From positions 1 through 33,431 of IMG/VR virus record IMGVR_UViG_3300023084_000075: 33,431 nt of DNA; one strand, given 5' to 3'. This document shows, in pieces, positions 1-7,926 of the stretch. Under the pieces are notes generated by a model. The model did no database searches, was not told where the DNA came from, and saw only the letters and a list, made by a program, of their open reading frames with translations. Positions within the stretch are counted from its first letter, which is position 1, and each line of letters starts with the position of its first letter. The stretch is from a virus. The translations under genes and the position numbers were made by a program.

Positions 1-1
1 G

Positions 2-124
2 ATACACGGCTATGGAGCAAGTCAATCTCCTAATACCCGTATTAGTTTGGCTTGGAATATACTGCTCAATCAACCAGAACATCTTGCTCCACAAGGTTGG
101 TATCATATTAAGTTTGCAAAGTAA
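2..124 (+). CDS. C-terminal end of a probable 2OG-Fe(II) oxygenase (partial)
   Basis: An open frame enters from the window's left edge and stops with TAA at 122-124, giving 40 residues. The stretch TRISLAWNILL resembles the last strand of phage 2-oxoglutarate/Fe(II) dioxygenases, where an Arg in an RISxxxN context binds the 2OG carboxylate. A short tail ending in HIKFAK follows. The metal-binding HxD and most of the fold lie outside the window, so the family call rests on this one motif. The next gene starts 13 bases downstream and also has dioxygenase motifs, so the two are probably co-transcribed. Another beta-rich enzyme with a similar C-terminus is possible. Confidence 0.5.
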   Translation: MHGYGASQSPNTRISLAWNILLNQPEHLAPQGWYHIKFAK

Positions 125-137
125 TGAAGGAAACAAC

Positions 138-704
138 ATGATAGATAAAAATAGTATTATTGAAATCAATAATGTACTACCGGATAATTTATTAAAAGAA
201 TTTCAAACAGTATTAAATGGATACGATTTTCCTTGGTATTATAATGACGGCGCAACAGCAAAAGACAACCATCCTCAATTTACTCATGTTTTTTACGATC
301 ATCGACCAATAAGCGATTGGTGGATTTATCCTTTTACTATTAACAATTTTATTGCTAAAGAGTTAGATATTAATATGACTCCAAGGCGTGTAAAAGCAAA
401 TTATCAATATCCATTAGTATTATCAGATATTGATAAATTAAATAGAATCCATGCTGATATGCAATATGAATCAGAAGGCTTTTACAGTTTCATTTACTAT
501 CCGTTTGATTGTGACGGTGATACTATTTTATATAATCACTTCTATGGTGATGATTTAAATGATCTTTCGATTGCTAAATCTTATACACCTAAGGAAAATT
601 CAGCACTGTTTTTCTATAGTCACAGATTGCATCAAAGTATGCCTCCTGTAACTAATAAGAAAAGAATTGTGTTAAATTTTGTAAATTCTATTAGTAGCGA
701 ATAA
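138..704 (+). CDS. 2OG-Fe(II) dioxygenase-like protein, 188 aa
   Basis: Probably an iron- and 2-oxoglutarate-dependent hydroxylase. Visible catalytic residues are H105 and D107 (motif RIHADM), a distal His (H165 in RLHQSMPP, or H162) and R176 in KKRIVLNF, which would bind 2OG. The order and spacing match the cupin-like core of the family. The frame is open upstream to an ATG at 12, but the ATG at 138 is preferred: an AAGGA-type Shine-Dalgarno precedes it, and the upstream part overlaps the previous gene, which ends at 124. Its 3' end overlaps the convergent adhesin gene by 14 bases. Such enzymes are frequent in marine T4-like phages. The substrate is unknown; a virion protein or a sugar is possible given the neighbours, but that is inference. 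Confidence 0.7.
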   Translation: MIDKNSIIEINNVLPDNLLKEFQTVLNGYDFPWYYNDGATAKDNHPQFTHVFYDHRPISDWWIYPFTINNFIAKELDINMTPRRVKANYQYPLVLSDIDKLNRIHADMQYESEGFYSFIYYPFDCDGDTILYNHFYGDDLNDLSIAKSYTPKENSALFFYSHRLHQSMPPVTNKKRIVLNFVNSISSE

Positions 705-2310
705 CACAGTAACCATTACCACCTGACGAATTGTTACCGCCTATCGCGATAGGTGAACCTGGATAATCCGAATCACTCGAACCTTGAGATGGTAACGAAT
801 TATTGTTTCCAGTATATGTGTTACCATTACTTATTGTAAAGCCGCCACGTGAACCGCTGTGAACATATCCAGAGCCACCGCCTCCGGCGCCGTTGTTTGG
901 AGAACCGCCGCCTCCGCCACCGCCACCCCAGTAGCCGCCGCCACCGCCGCCACCGTTCGAACCACCGCCCGATGCTCCGTTGCCACCGTCTGGCCAACCT
1001 GCACCGTTTGGTGTATTACCTGTTCCACGGCCGCCGCTGAATGCTCCGCCTGTTACAGCATTTGGTGTACCTGCTGTATTATTACCATTTTGTCCGCCAG
1101 CAGATTGTGTTCCGCCACCACCGCCAGTACCATTACCACCTGAACGACTAGGTGCAGTTGAACGAGAATCGCCACCTTCGTCTAGACCGCCTTGACCTGA
1201 AGTTCCTCCGCCTGCGCCGGCGTGTTCTGCGCCAACATCGCCATGACTTGCGCCACCGCCACCAGCAACTAACAAAGCATTACCTTGAGATAATGATCCA
1301 GCACTCATAATAGATGTAGAACCACCACCTCCGCCACCGTTTCCACCGTTGAAGCCACCTTGACCTACATAAATGTATAGTGTTCCTGAACCAGTGATTT
1401 CGCCAGTTGTATAACCGCCAGAACCGCCAAACGAAGTACCAAAGTTACCAGTGTAACTCATGTCGCCACCTGCTCCCCAAAGTTTTGCGGTAACAGTAAC
1501 ACCAGCCGGGACAGAGAATGTTTGCGATCCTCCTGTATAACTGAATGTTTGGACAACAGGTGCATTTACTGTAATACTAAATGCTCTGTCTAAACTAATT
1601 CCACCAGCAGTTGCTCTAATTGTAAAATTATAAGTTGTGTTAGAACCTACAGCACTAACATTTCCGCTAATTGTGCCGTTGCTTGTGTTTAAAGTTGTTC
1701 CGTTTGGTAATGCACCACTCTGTAATGCATATGTTACAGCATCTCCGTCTGCGTCTGTTGCTTGAACCTGCACAGAATATCCCGAGCGTTGTAAATCATA
1801 AATTGTTCCTAAACTGCCTGCCGCAGTAGACCAAACAGGTTCTCTGTTAACGGTTCCTGCAGGATCTAAAAATGAACTTAAACCTGAAGGATTAACTACC
1901 TTGATACCGTATTGTGCGCCGCCTACAAAAGAAACACTGCTTGAATTTGTTGATGCTGTTAGTTCGCTTGAACTAACAAAAGTTGTAGATAATGCTCTTT
2001 CTATATTGCTTACGCCGGGCCCTGTAACATAAACTGAACTTCCGCTTTTAAAATTTGATCCTGATACAGTAATAGTAGTATCAGTATCTTCATAGATAGT
2101 TCCTGTTTGGTTTGTAACAACCGGAGGTGCGTCAATACCTGCCCAACCTGTTGCATTATACTGTTCTAAAAATCCTAAGTCAGTGTTATAACGTATTTTA
2201 CCTACTTCAGTAACAACTCTTTCTGCTGTAGTCCCTTTAGGTACAACAAGTCCGTCGGTACCATCAATGCGTAAATTTTTATTTTTTGCTTTGCTATAAT
2301 CAATAGCCAT
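691..2310 (-). CDS. Glycine-rich tail fibre tip / adhesin, 539 aa
   Basis: Probably a receptor-binding fibre or fibre-tip protein. Order of parts: an N-terminal cassette (about residues 20-60) of the type VPKGTTAER...GKIRYNT that also occurs in the neighbouring fibres; an IPT/TIG-like beta-sandwich (about 65-150); a putative Ig-like domain (about 155-250, with ALPNGTTLNTSNGTISG); then, from about 255, a very glycine-rich C-terminal domain with runs of G/S/N, opening with WGAGG and closing with NGYCVIRY. Glycine-rich domains with alternating loops are known in phage adhesins such as the gp38-type tips of T-even phages, where the loops set host range. It starts 2 bases after the stop of the 1671-aa fibre, so it is in the same unit, with a GAGG Shine-Dalgarno. 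The exact receptor is unknown. Confidence 0.7.
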   Translation of the reverse strand: MAIDYSKAKNKNLRIDGTDGLVVPKGTTAERVVTEVGKIRYNTDLGFLEQYNATGWAGIDAPPVVTNQTGTIYEDTDTTITVSGSNFKSGSSVYVTGPGVSNIERALSTTFVSSSELTASTNSSSVSFVGGAQYGIKVVNPSGLSSFLDPAGTVNREPVWSTAAGSLGTIYDLQRSGYSVQVQATDADGDAVTYALQSGALPNGTTLNTSNGTISGNVSAVGSNTTYNFTIRATAGGISLDRAFSITVNAPVVQTFSYTGGSQTFSVPAGVTVTAKLWGAGGDMSYTGNFGTSFGGSGGYTTGEITGSGTLYIYVGQGGFNGGNGGGGGGSTSIMSAGSLSQGNALLVAGGGGASHGDVGAEHAGAGGGTSGQGGLDEGGDSRSTAPSRSGGNGTGGGGGTQSAGGQNGNNTAGTPNAVTGGAFSGGRGTGNTPNGAGWPDGGNGASGGGSNGGGGGGGYWGGGGGGGGSPNNGAGGGGSGYVHSGSRGGFTISNGNTYTGNNNSLPSQGSSDSDYPGSPIAIGGNNSSGGNGYCVIRY

Positions 2311-2311
2311 A

Positions 2312-5300
2312 TTATACCTCCAATAACTTCCAACCGTATGTACTTCCAGTATATACTAACTGGAAACCAGCATTTTCTGTTGTTACGTTTAATGTATCTA
2401 CTACACCGTTAATTTTTTCAGAACCAGGATCAATTAAAGCATTATAAACATCAAATGTTCCTGCTAAATCCATAATTCTTATATTATCGCCAACTTGAGG
2501 ACTAGTGGGAAGATTAATAGTTATAGTAGTACCACCGCTAGTATCAACTAATAATCGATCATTGTTCGATGCTGTGTAAGGAGTTGTATTAACTACTGCC
2601 CACGGATTACCACCGCCAATTCCTGACCATTGTGTTCCATCGTAACCTTCAAATGTAGTTGTATCAGTATTAAATCTAAAATATCCACTTGCAGGACTTC
2701 CTGGTCTATTTGCAGTTGTTCCTTTTGGAACAAGAACATATTGACTTCCTATTTGTGCTACCTGTGTTCCGTTAATATCAAAATCAATTGTATCTGTTGC
2801 CGCTCCTGTGCCTGTGACTTCTACTTTAGATTGGGTTGGTGAATCACCAGCAACAATAGTACCTTGGCTAGCACTTAAATTATCAATCTCTTGATCTACG
2901 TAAGTTTTGACTGCCTTTTCGGTCGGTACTGCTGTATCTGAGTTATCAGCAAACGTACCATCTGTACTAAATTCATTGATTGTAGCACCTTGTTTACCTG
3001 CTGTAATAGATCCTAATTGTAATTCATTCAAACCAGCCAAGTCAAACTCTTCAGATGAAAGTGTGGCTCTACCTGTGGCCTGTTCAACTTTGAAGTAATC
3101 GCCAACTCGGAAGTTACCATCTTGGTCAGTGGTTACGTAGAATACTCGTCCACCATTTTCACTTAATGTTTCTCTGTTTTGATCCGGTTGTTGCGTATAG
3201 TCACTTGAAATAATAACCGGATAGTTTGTATCAGCAAATCCACCTGTACCAATATCTAAGAAGTCGTGTCCACTCATACGCACTTGACTGTATGCTTCAC
3301 GGAACGTAATATGAGTTAAATCGTTTGGTGTCTTGTTACTTGGAATCGGAGGATCAATACCAATAGTAGCGGTACCATAATTTGTTTTTGCTGGAGCACT
3401 ATCTAAACCATTAGTGATTGTATCAATAAACCCTTGAACATTATTTTCTGTTAGTGTAACTGACCCTGCTTCTGTAGCAGTTAATCCTGTAGTTTGTGAT
3501 ACAGCATTACCACTCGATGGTGTAATCGGGTTTTGATTTAAAATGTCATCTACAATAGATTTAAAATAAGTCCATGCCGCGGAATTTTGTGCATTTTCAT
3601 TATTGATAGAATATAATCCACTTGCATTATCCCAATATGAATATGCCGCATCTATAGTGTTTCCGTTTGAATTATAGTCTAAGTCGGTAATCAATGCGTC
3701 AACAACTAATCCAACATCTCTTTCACAAGTTGCTTCATCATAACTAAATCCACTCCATATACCTGCGCCGCCTGCTATCTGAACAGCAAGCCAAGCAGTA
3801 ATTTCTGCTTGTAAAAATGATTTGTTTGCGGTTAAAATTGCTTGTGCATTTAGATTATTACCTGTTGTATAACTAGGTGCTAAGTAATTTGCAACACTAA
3901 TAACAAAATAAGTTTCGCTGTCACCATTAATTTGTAATACTGAACCATCTTTTGGTAGTCTATTCAAACTGTCAACACTAAATGAAGTACCTCTACCAAT
4001 ACCAGCAAAACCTGCTCTTGTTGCTACAACTGTTCTTGTTTGACTCGGTGATTGATTTAATGTTAATGTTGTATCGGTTAAGCCTAATGTAACAGAATAA
4101 CTGTCAATTCCCTGAATTGTTTTTAATACAACAGTATCAGTTGTTACTGTTGATCCGGTGCTTGCTTCGTCAGCAACAGCATAACTTCCGCTAGTTACAG
4201 TTCCAATTCCGCCTGATTGATCACGTTGTATGTTAACAATAACACTATTTGCTTCTTCAATACCTGCGGTAATTACGTTAATACCATCAAGCATTACTCC
4301 TTTAAGTGCAATATTATTAGTTCCGTTAGTTGCTTGATAATTCCAAATCATAGATCCTGCAGATGAATAACGTACTATCAATCCTGCATTATTAGTATTT
4401 GAATTATCATTAATATATCCAACAGCGTATACATCATTGCCAAATGCCAACACATCTGTAAATTCACCATTTTCAGTACCAAATACTTGTTGTGATTGCC
4501 ATGCAATATTTCCGTCAACTGTTATTCTAAAAATCAAAGGACGTTTAGTAACAGCACCTGCAGGATCATAATAGCCGCCTGCTACTAGATAAATGCCATC
4601 GCCGTTACCTGTATCAAGATCTAAAGAATTAATCCTTACATCACCGTACTCATAGTTTGCTACATAGGCTCCGTTTGATGAAACCCTTGTAATTAATGCT
4701 TGATTAACAGTGCTATCATAACTTGCTATATATAAGTTACCTTCTGCTGTTGCGTCGCCGGCGAGTGCATACGTGTCTGTTGATGTTGTTGGAGTTTTAG
4801 CAACTGTACAACTTGTTGGTACAACAGTATTAGTTGCACTTGAATCATTATAGTCTAAGTTAGTTGACCACTGCTCAACACCTGCTGGATTAATTTTAAT
4901 AGCAGTCATTCCTGAAGTTGTATGTGTACCAACAGCATATAAATTATTGTCATCTGTTGTTACATCTACAATTTCACTTGTGTTACCTACTGTTTTTTGC
5001 CATTGGATTTCACCTGCTTTTGAAATAGCAAGAATGAATCCTTTGTTTTGACCGCCGTCATAAATTACGCCACCTGCATAGTATCTATCACTTACTTCTA
5101 CTACCGAATGAATAGCACCAAATGAACTCTCATATGTATAAATCCAATCTAAACTACCTGCTGAATTATACTTTGCAATAAACGGATAACTTGCTGTATT
5201 ATCCCAACTCGATGTTACATCAGTTCCGGTTGGCGCAGTATGTCCAACAAAAATTCTGTTACCTACAGTATCTCTGTAACTTGTAAACACATGTACACTT

Positions 5301-7327
5301 GTTCCAAGTTGTGTTACTGAATCAATTGTTTTATCGTTAAGTCTTAATTTACCTCTTAACGGTGTTTCTGTTTGTGAATAACCTCTTGCAACAGCACCAT
5401 ATTCTCCATAGGAGTTGTTACCAACAATAGCACGAATTTTACCTCCGCTTTCAGCAAGGTAACCAATATTACAATAGTATGTAAAGCATGATACAATTTC
5501 TGAACGTCCGTCGTTTAATACGTGAATACCAATACCATCACTGTTGATTTGTGTAAAGTCATTGTTAACAATTGACTTATAACCACCGTTGTGTAATGCA
5601 CCGTCTACCTTCATACCAGTTCCGCCTGGTGAGAAGTTTGTACAGTTTTGTACATACGGTGACTGTGATGTAATCCAAACTGAAGTATCGTCTGGCCCAG
5701 TACCAGGATCAAGTGATACCTGTGTACTTCCTGTTGAGAAGTTTCGGAATACAAAGTTACGAATACGTGTTCCGTTGTTTACAAGAAACACTTCTGAATT
5801 AGCATTAGGTGTTGAACCATCACTTGAAATACCTACACCATAACCTTTATCGTTTGTTGTATCTGGTGAAATCGTAACAGCACCAAGACCATTACCTTCC
5901 ATTACAACACCACGGCCTAATCTAATAGGACATAGTTCTTCATATGTACCCGAACTTACGTTAATGCGACACTGACCTAAACTAAATGTTTGCTCGGCCG
6001 CGTGTTGTAGTGTACGCCAACTGTTTGTAGGAGTTCTACCGTCATTACTATCACTACCTTGTGGAGATACATAATAATCGTTTTGTGGTGTTAGGTGACC
6101 CCAACTCGGAATACCATTGTTTACACTTAAAAATGCACCACTTGGTCCAATTGGTAGTCTTTCAATATTACCACTAGCATTGCGATAAATCATATCGCCT
6201 GTAGTTGTCATTGGTGAACTAATATCTCCCTGTGACATTAATTCCCACTTGCTAGGATCTGTTCCTGGAGTTACACCAACAACGTCATCACCGATACAAA
6301 TAAACGAACTGCCTGAATATTCTACTACATCTCCGTATTCATATTCTGTGCCGCCGGCATATGTACCTTTCCAACTAAACCCTTCTGTAAATACTTCCCA
6401 ATATTGTGATGCAGGTGGTTCAGTTGATGTTGACCCATCGTTTTCGTAACTTTCAATACAAATGTAAGTTCTACCACCTAGTTTAACAATGTCACCTAAA
6501 GAATAATCTGTTGCAGATTGCCATAGACCTTTGTATGTTAAACCGCTTGTGAATAATGTAAAACTATTTGTTTGATCTGGTCTTTGACCTTTGATTTCTG
6601 TTGTACATAGATAGACATACGAACCATACTTAACAATTTCGCCAGGCAAATATTCTGTTGCACTAGACCAACTACCTTTCCAACTAAATCCACTAAGAAT
6701 TTTACTAAAGTTATCTGTATCAGTTGGACGAATTGCTAAAGGTCTTTTTCCTTCTTTAACTACATATCGATTACCACCATATAGCATAGTATCACCTGGA
6801 CGGTATTGTACTGCTTCAGTCCAAGTACTACCAACTACTTCTTCGTAACCTTTTGCATATACGTCCCAATATGTTGTATTAGTTGGGTTATTGTTTAATG
6901 AATTCTGTTTAGCAACATATAGGTATCCGCCATAATAAACAATATCGCCTTTTTGATAGTTTGTTGATATACTCCAGTTTCCTTCAAACTGTTGTCCGTC
7001 TACAAATTTTGCCCAATATGATACATTGTCATATGGATTAATATTTGTATGTTCTTGTAAACACACATAAACAGCACCACCGTAGGTTACCGTTTGTCCT
7101 TTTTTGTATAATGTTGATTGATTCCAAGTTCCGGCGCTTTCTAGGCCTTCTGCCATTACCTCAAATTTAGCAGAATTGTTAACAAAAGCACTTGCACTAG
7201 TATGAGCGTCCACACAAACGTAAACGCTAGGACCATATTTTACTATGTCATCTTTGTTGTATGCTGTAGAAGGTGCCCATTCGCCCTTCCAAGTAAACTT
7301 TAAATTTCCTAGGTTAATTACTGTCAT
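2312..7327 (-). CDS. Giant modular tail fibre protein, 1671 aa
   Basis: A virion fibre built from recognisable modules. Residues about 9-375 hold seven tandem repeats of about 50 aa with the pattern W-K-G-x-W...Y..GD-I-V-x-Y-G-G...Y-V-C, resembling carbohydrate-binding modules of family 5/12. A fibre linker (PMTTTGDMIYRNASG) follows. From about 416 a right-handed beta-helix-like region begins (YYVSPQGSDSNDGRTP). Residues about 680-1030 carry repeated strands of the type GNDVYAVGY and AKYNSAGSLDWIY, suggesting a beta-propeller. A module at about 1355-1440 (SENGGRVFYVTTDQDGNFRVG) is shared with the 1557-aa fibre. A GTTANRPGSPASGYFRFNT cassette lies at about 1532-1570. The start overlaps the 86-aa gene by 4 bases (ATGA). 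The fold assignments are inferred from sequence patterns only. Confidence 0.75.
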   Translation of the reverse strand: MTVINLGNLKFTWKGEWAPSTAYNKDDIVKYGPSVYVCVDAHTSASAFVNNSAKFEVMAEGLESAGTWNQSTLYKKGQTVTYGGAVYVCLQEHTNINPYDNVSYWAKFVDGQQFEGNWSISTNYQKGDIVYYGGYLYVAKQNSLNNNPTNTTYWDVYAKGYEEVVGSTWTEAVQYRPGDTMLYGGNRYVVKEGKRPLAIRPTDTDNFSKILSGFSWKGSWSSATEYLPGEIVKYGSYVYLCTTEIKGQRPDQTNSFTLFTSGLTYKGLWQSATDYSLGDIVKLGGRTYICIESYENDGSTSTEPPASQYWEVFTEGFSWKGTYAGGTEYEYGDVVEYSGSSFICIGDDVVGVTPGTDPSKWELMSQGDISSPMTTTGDMIYRNASGNIERLPIGPSGAFLSVNNGIPSWGHLTPQNDYYVSPQGSDSNDGRTPTNSWRTLQHAAEQTFSLGQCRINVSSGTYEELCPIRLGRGVVMEGNGLGAVTISPDTTNDKGYGVGISSDGSTPNANSEVFLVNNGTRIRNFVFRNFSTGSTQVSLDPGTGPDDTSVWITSQSPYVQNCTNFSPGGTGMKVDGALHNGGYKSIVNNDFTQINSDGIGIHVLNDGRSEIVSCFTYYCNIGYLAESGGKIRAIVGNNSYGEYGAVARGYSQTETPLRGKLRLNDKTIDSVTQLGTSVHVFTSYRDTVGNRIFVGHTAPTGTDVTSSWDNTASYPFIAKYNSAGSLDWIYTYESSFGAIHSVVEVSDRYYAGGVIYDGGQNKGFILAISKAGEIQWQKTVGNTSEIVDVTTDDNNLYAVGTHTTSGMTAIKINPAGVEQWSTNLDYNDSSATNTVVPTSCTVAKTPTTSTDTYALAGDATAEGNLYIASYDSTVNQALITRVSSNGAYVANYEYGDVRINSLDLDTGNGDGIYLVAGGYYDPAGAVTKRPLIFRITVDGNIAWQSQQVFGTENGEFTDVLAFGNDVYAVGYINDNSNTNNAGLIVRYSSAGSMIWNYQATNGTNNIALKGVMLDGINVITAGIEEANSVIVNIQRDQSGGIGTVTSGSYAVADEASTGSTVTTDTVVLKTIQGIDSYSVTLGLTDTTLTLNQSPSQTRTVVATRAGFAGIGRGTSFSVDSLNRLPKDGSVLQINGDSETYFVISVANYLAPSYTTGNNLNAQAILTANKSFLQAEITAWLAVQIAGGAGIWSGFSYDEATCERDVGLVVDALITDLDYNSNGNTIDAAYSYWDNASGLYSINNENAQNSAAWTYFKSIVDDILNQNPITPSSGNAVSQTTGLTATEAGSVTLTENNVQGFIDTITNGLDSAPAKTNYGTATIGIDPPIPSNKTPNDLTHITFREAYSQVRMSGHDFLDIGTGGFADTNYPVIISSDYTQQPDQNRETLSENGGRVFYVTTDQDGNFRVGDYFKVEQATGRATLSSEEFDLAGLNELQLGSITAGKQGATINEFSTDGTFADNSDTAVPTEKAVKTYVDQEIDNLSASQGTIVAGDSPTQSKVEVTGTGAATDTIDFDINGTQVAQIGSQYVLVPKGTTANRPGSPASGYFRFNTDTTTFEGYDGTQWSGIGGGNPWAVVNTTPYTASNNDRLLVDTSGGTTITINLPTSPQVGDNIRIMDLAGTFDVYNALIDPGSEKINGVVDTLNVTTENAGFQLVYTGSTYGWKLLEV

Positions 7328-7584
7328 TGTGGATTCTCTCTATACGTATAAATTAATTGTCCATTGGTATTTATCGAATATGTTCCATCATCGTCACCAA
7401 TGTATTTTTCAACGTACAAATCATTTTGATTGCCGTCTTTTAGTTTAACTTCGCCCGATGTGACCTTTGTATACAGCAAATCGCCGTTTGCATTCTTTGA
7501 AAAACCGTGGAAACAACTACGTCCCTGTCCGCCACCTGCTGGTCCTCCTTGTGGATTACCTATAAATCTTGGAATAGTTGACAT
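7324..7584 (-). CDS. Small hypothetical virion-block protein, 86 aa
   Basis: Not recognised. The N-terminus is rich in Gly, Pro and Gln (about residues 10-22), followed by FHGFSKNANGDLLYTKV and alternating polar/hydrophobic stretches typical of a small beta protein. It lies between the 110-aa structural protein and the giant fibre, ending in a 4-base ATGA overlap with the fibre start, so translation is probably coupled. The start has GGAGA 8 bases upstream. A role as a fibre connector or assembly factor is plausible from position only. Confidence 0.6.
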   Translation of the reverse strand: MSTIPRFIGNPQGGPAGGGQGRSCFHGFSKNANGDLLYTKVTSGEVKLKDGNQNDLYVEKYIGDDDGTYSINTNGQLIYTYRENPQ

Positions 7585-7585
7585 A

Positions 7586-7918
7586 TTATGTTATCTCCAA
7601 TACGCTTACTGTAACATCAGCACTATCAGCAGTATCTGATCTTACACAAATTTCTTGTCCAGGCAGTACAACTAGTTTTTGCTCGCCGCCTACGGGGACC
7701 AATGCAGATCCTGCATTTAGGGTTGTACCTTTTAGTAGGTAAACTTCTGTTGAGTCTGTATCACGCATAAACAGGTCTACAACAATGCTTGATGCTGTTC
7801 TATTTGCTACGGTATATCCAATAACTGTGGTATAAACTATGCCACTTCCTGGAGTGTATACAGTAACATCTCCTGTTCCTATGCTTGCTGTTAATTTATT
7901 ACTAAAACTATTTGCCAT
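7586..7918 (-). CDS. Small beta-rich virion structural protein, 110 aa (paralogue of the 116-aa protein)
   Basis: A small protein of mostly alternating hydrophobic/polar residues, with TTVIGYTVANRTASSIVVDL, a central GG-x-Q-K-L-V-V-L-P-G-QEICVRSDT and the end VTVSVLEIT. The layout resembles the 116-aa product encoded at 13217-13567: an N-terminal LT(A/T)...(T/S)SGD-type start, a central GTT/GG-x-(K/T)..PGGE-like turn and a final V-x-V-S/T strand. The two are probably paralogous beta-sandwich virion proteins. It is flanked directly (1 and 8 bases) by other fibre genes on the same strand. AGGA precedes the ATG. The function is not known. Confidence 0.6.
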   Translation of the reverse strand: MANSFSNKLTASIGTGDVTVYTPGSGIVYTTVIGYTVANRTASSIVVDLFMRDTDSTEVYLLKGTTLNAGSALVPVGGEQKLVVLPGQEICVRSDTADSADVTVSVLEIT

Positions 7919-7926
7919 ACTATTAA

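Noticed and set aside
12-137. Upstream ATG (12) as start of the 2OG oxygenase gene
   Set aside because: The stretch overlaps another coding frame that ends at 124, and ATG 138 has an AAGGA ribosome site and begins the recognisable domain.
6100-7300. DNA tandem repeat or CRISPR-like array
   Set aside because: The repetition is at protein level (seven diverged modules of about 50 aa). The DNA units are not near-identical and there are no spacers.
7368-7375. GATAAATA on the minus strand before the 1671-aa fibre
   Set aside because: It fits a late box in 7 of 8 positions but lies inside the 86-aa coding region in a coupled gene series, so chance is likely.
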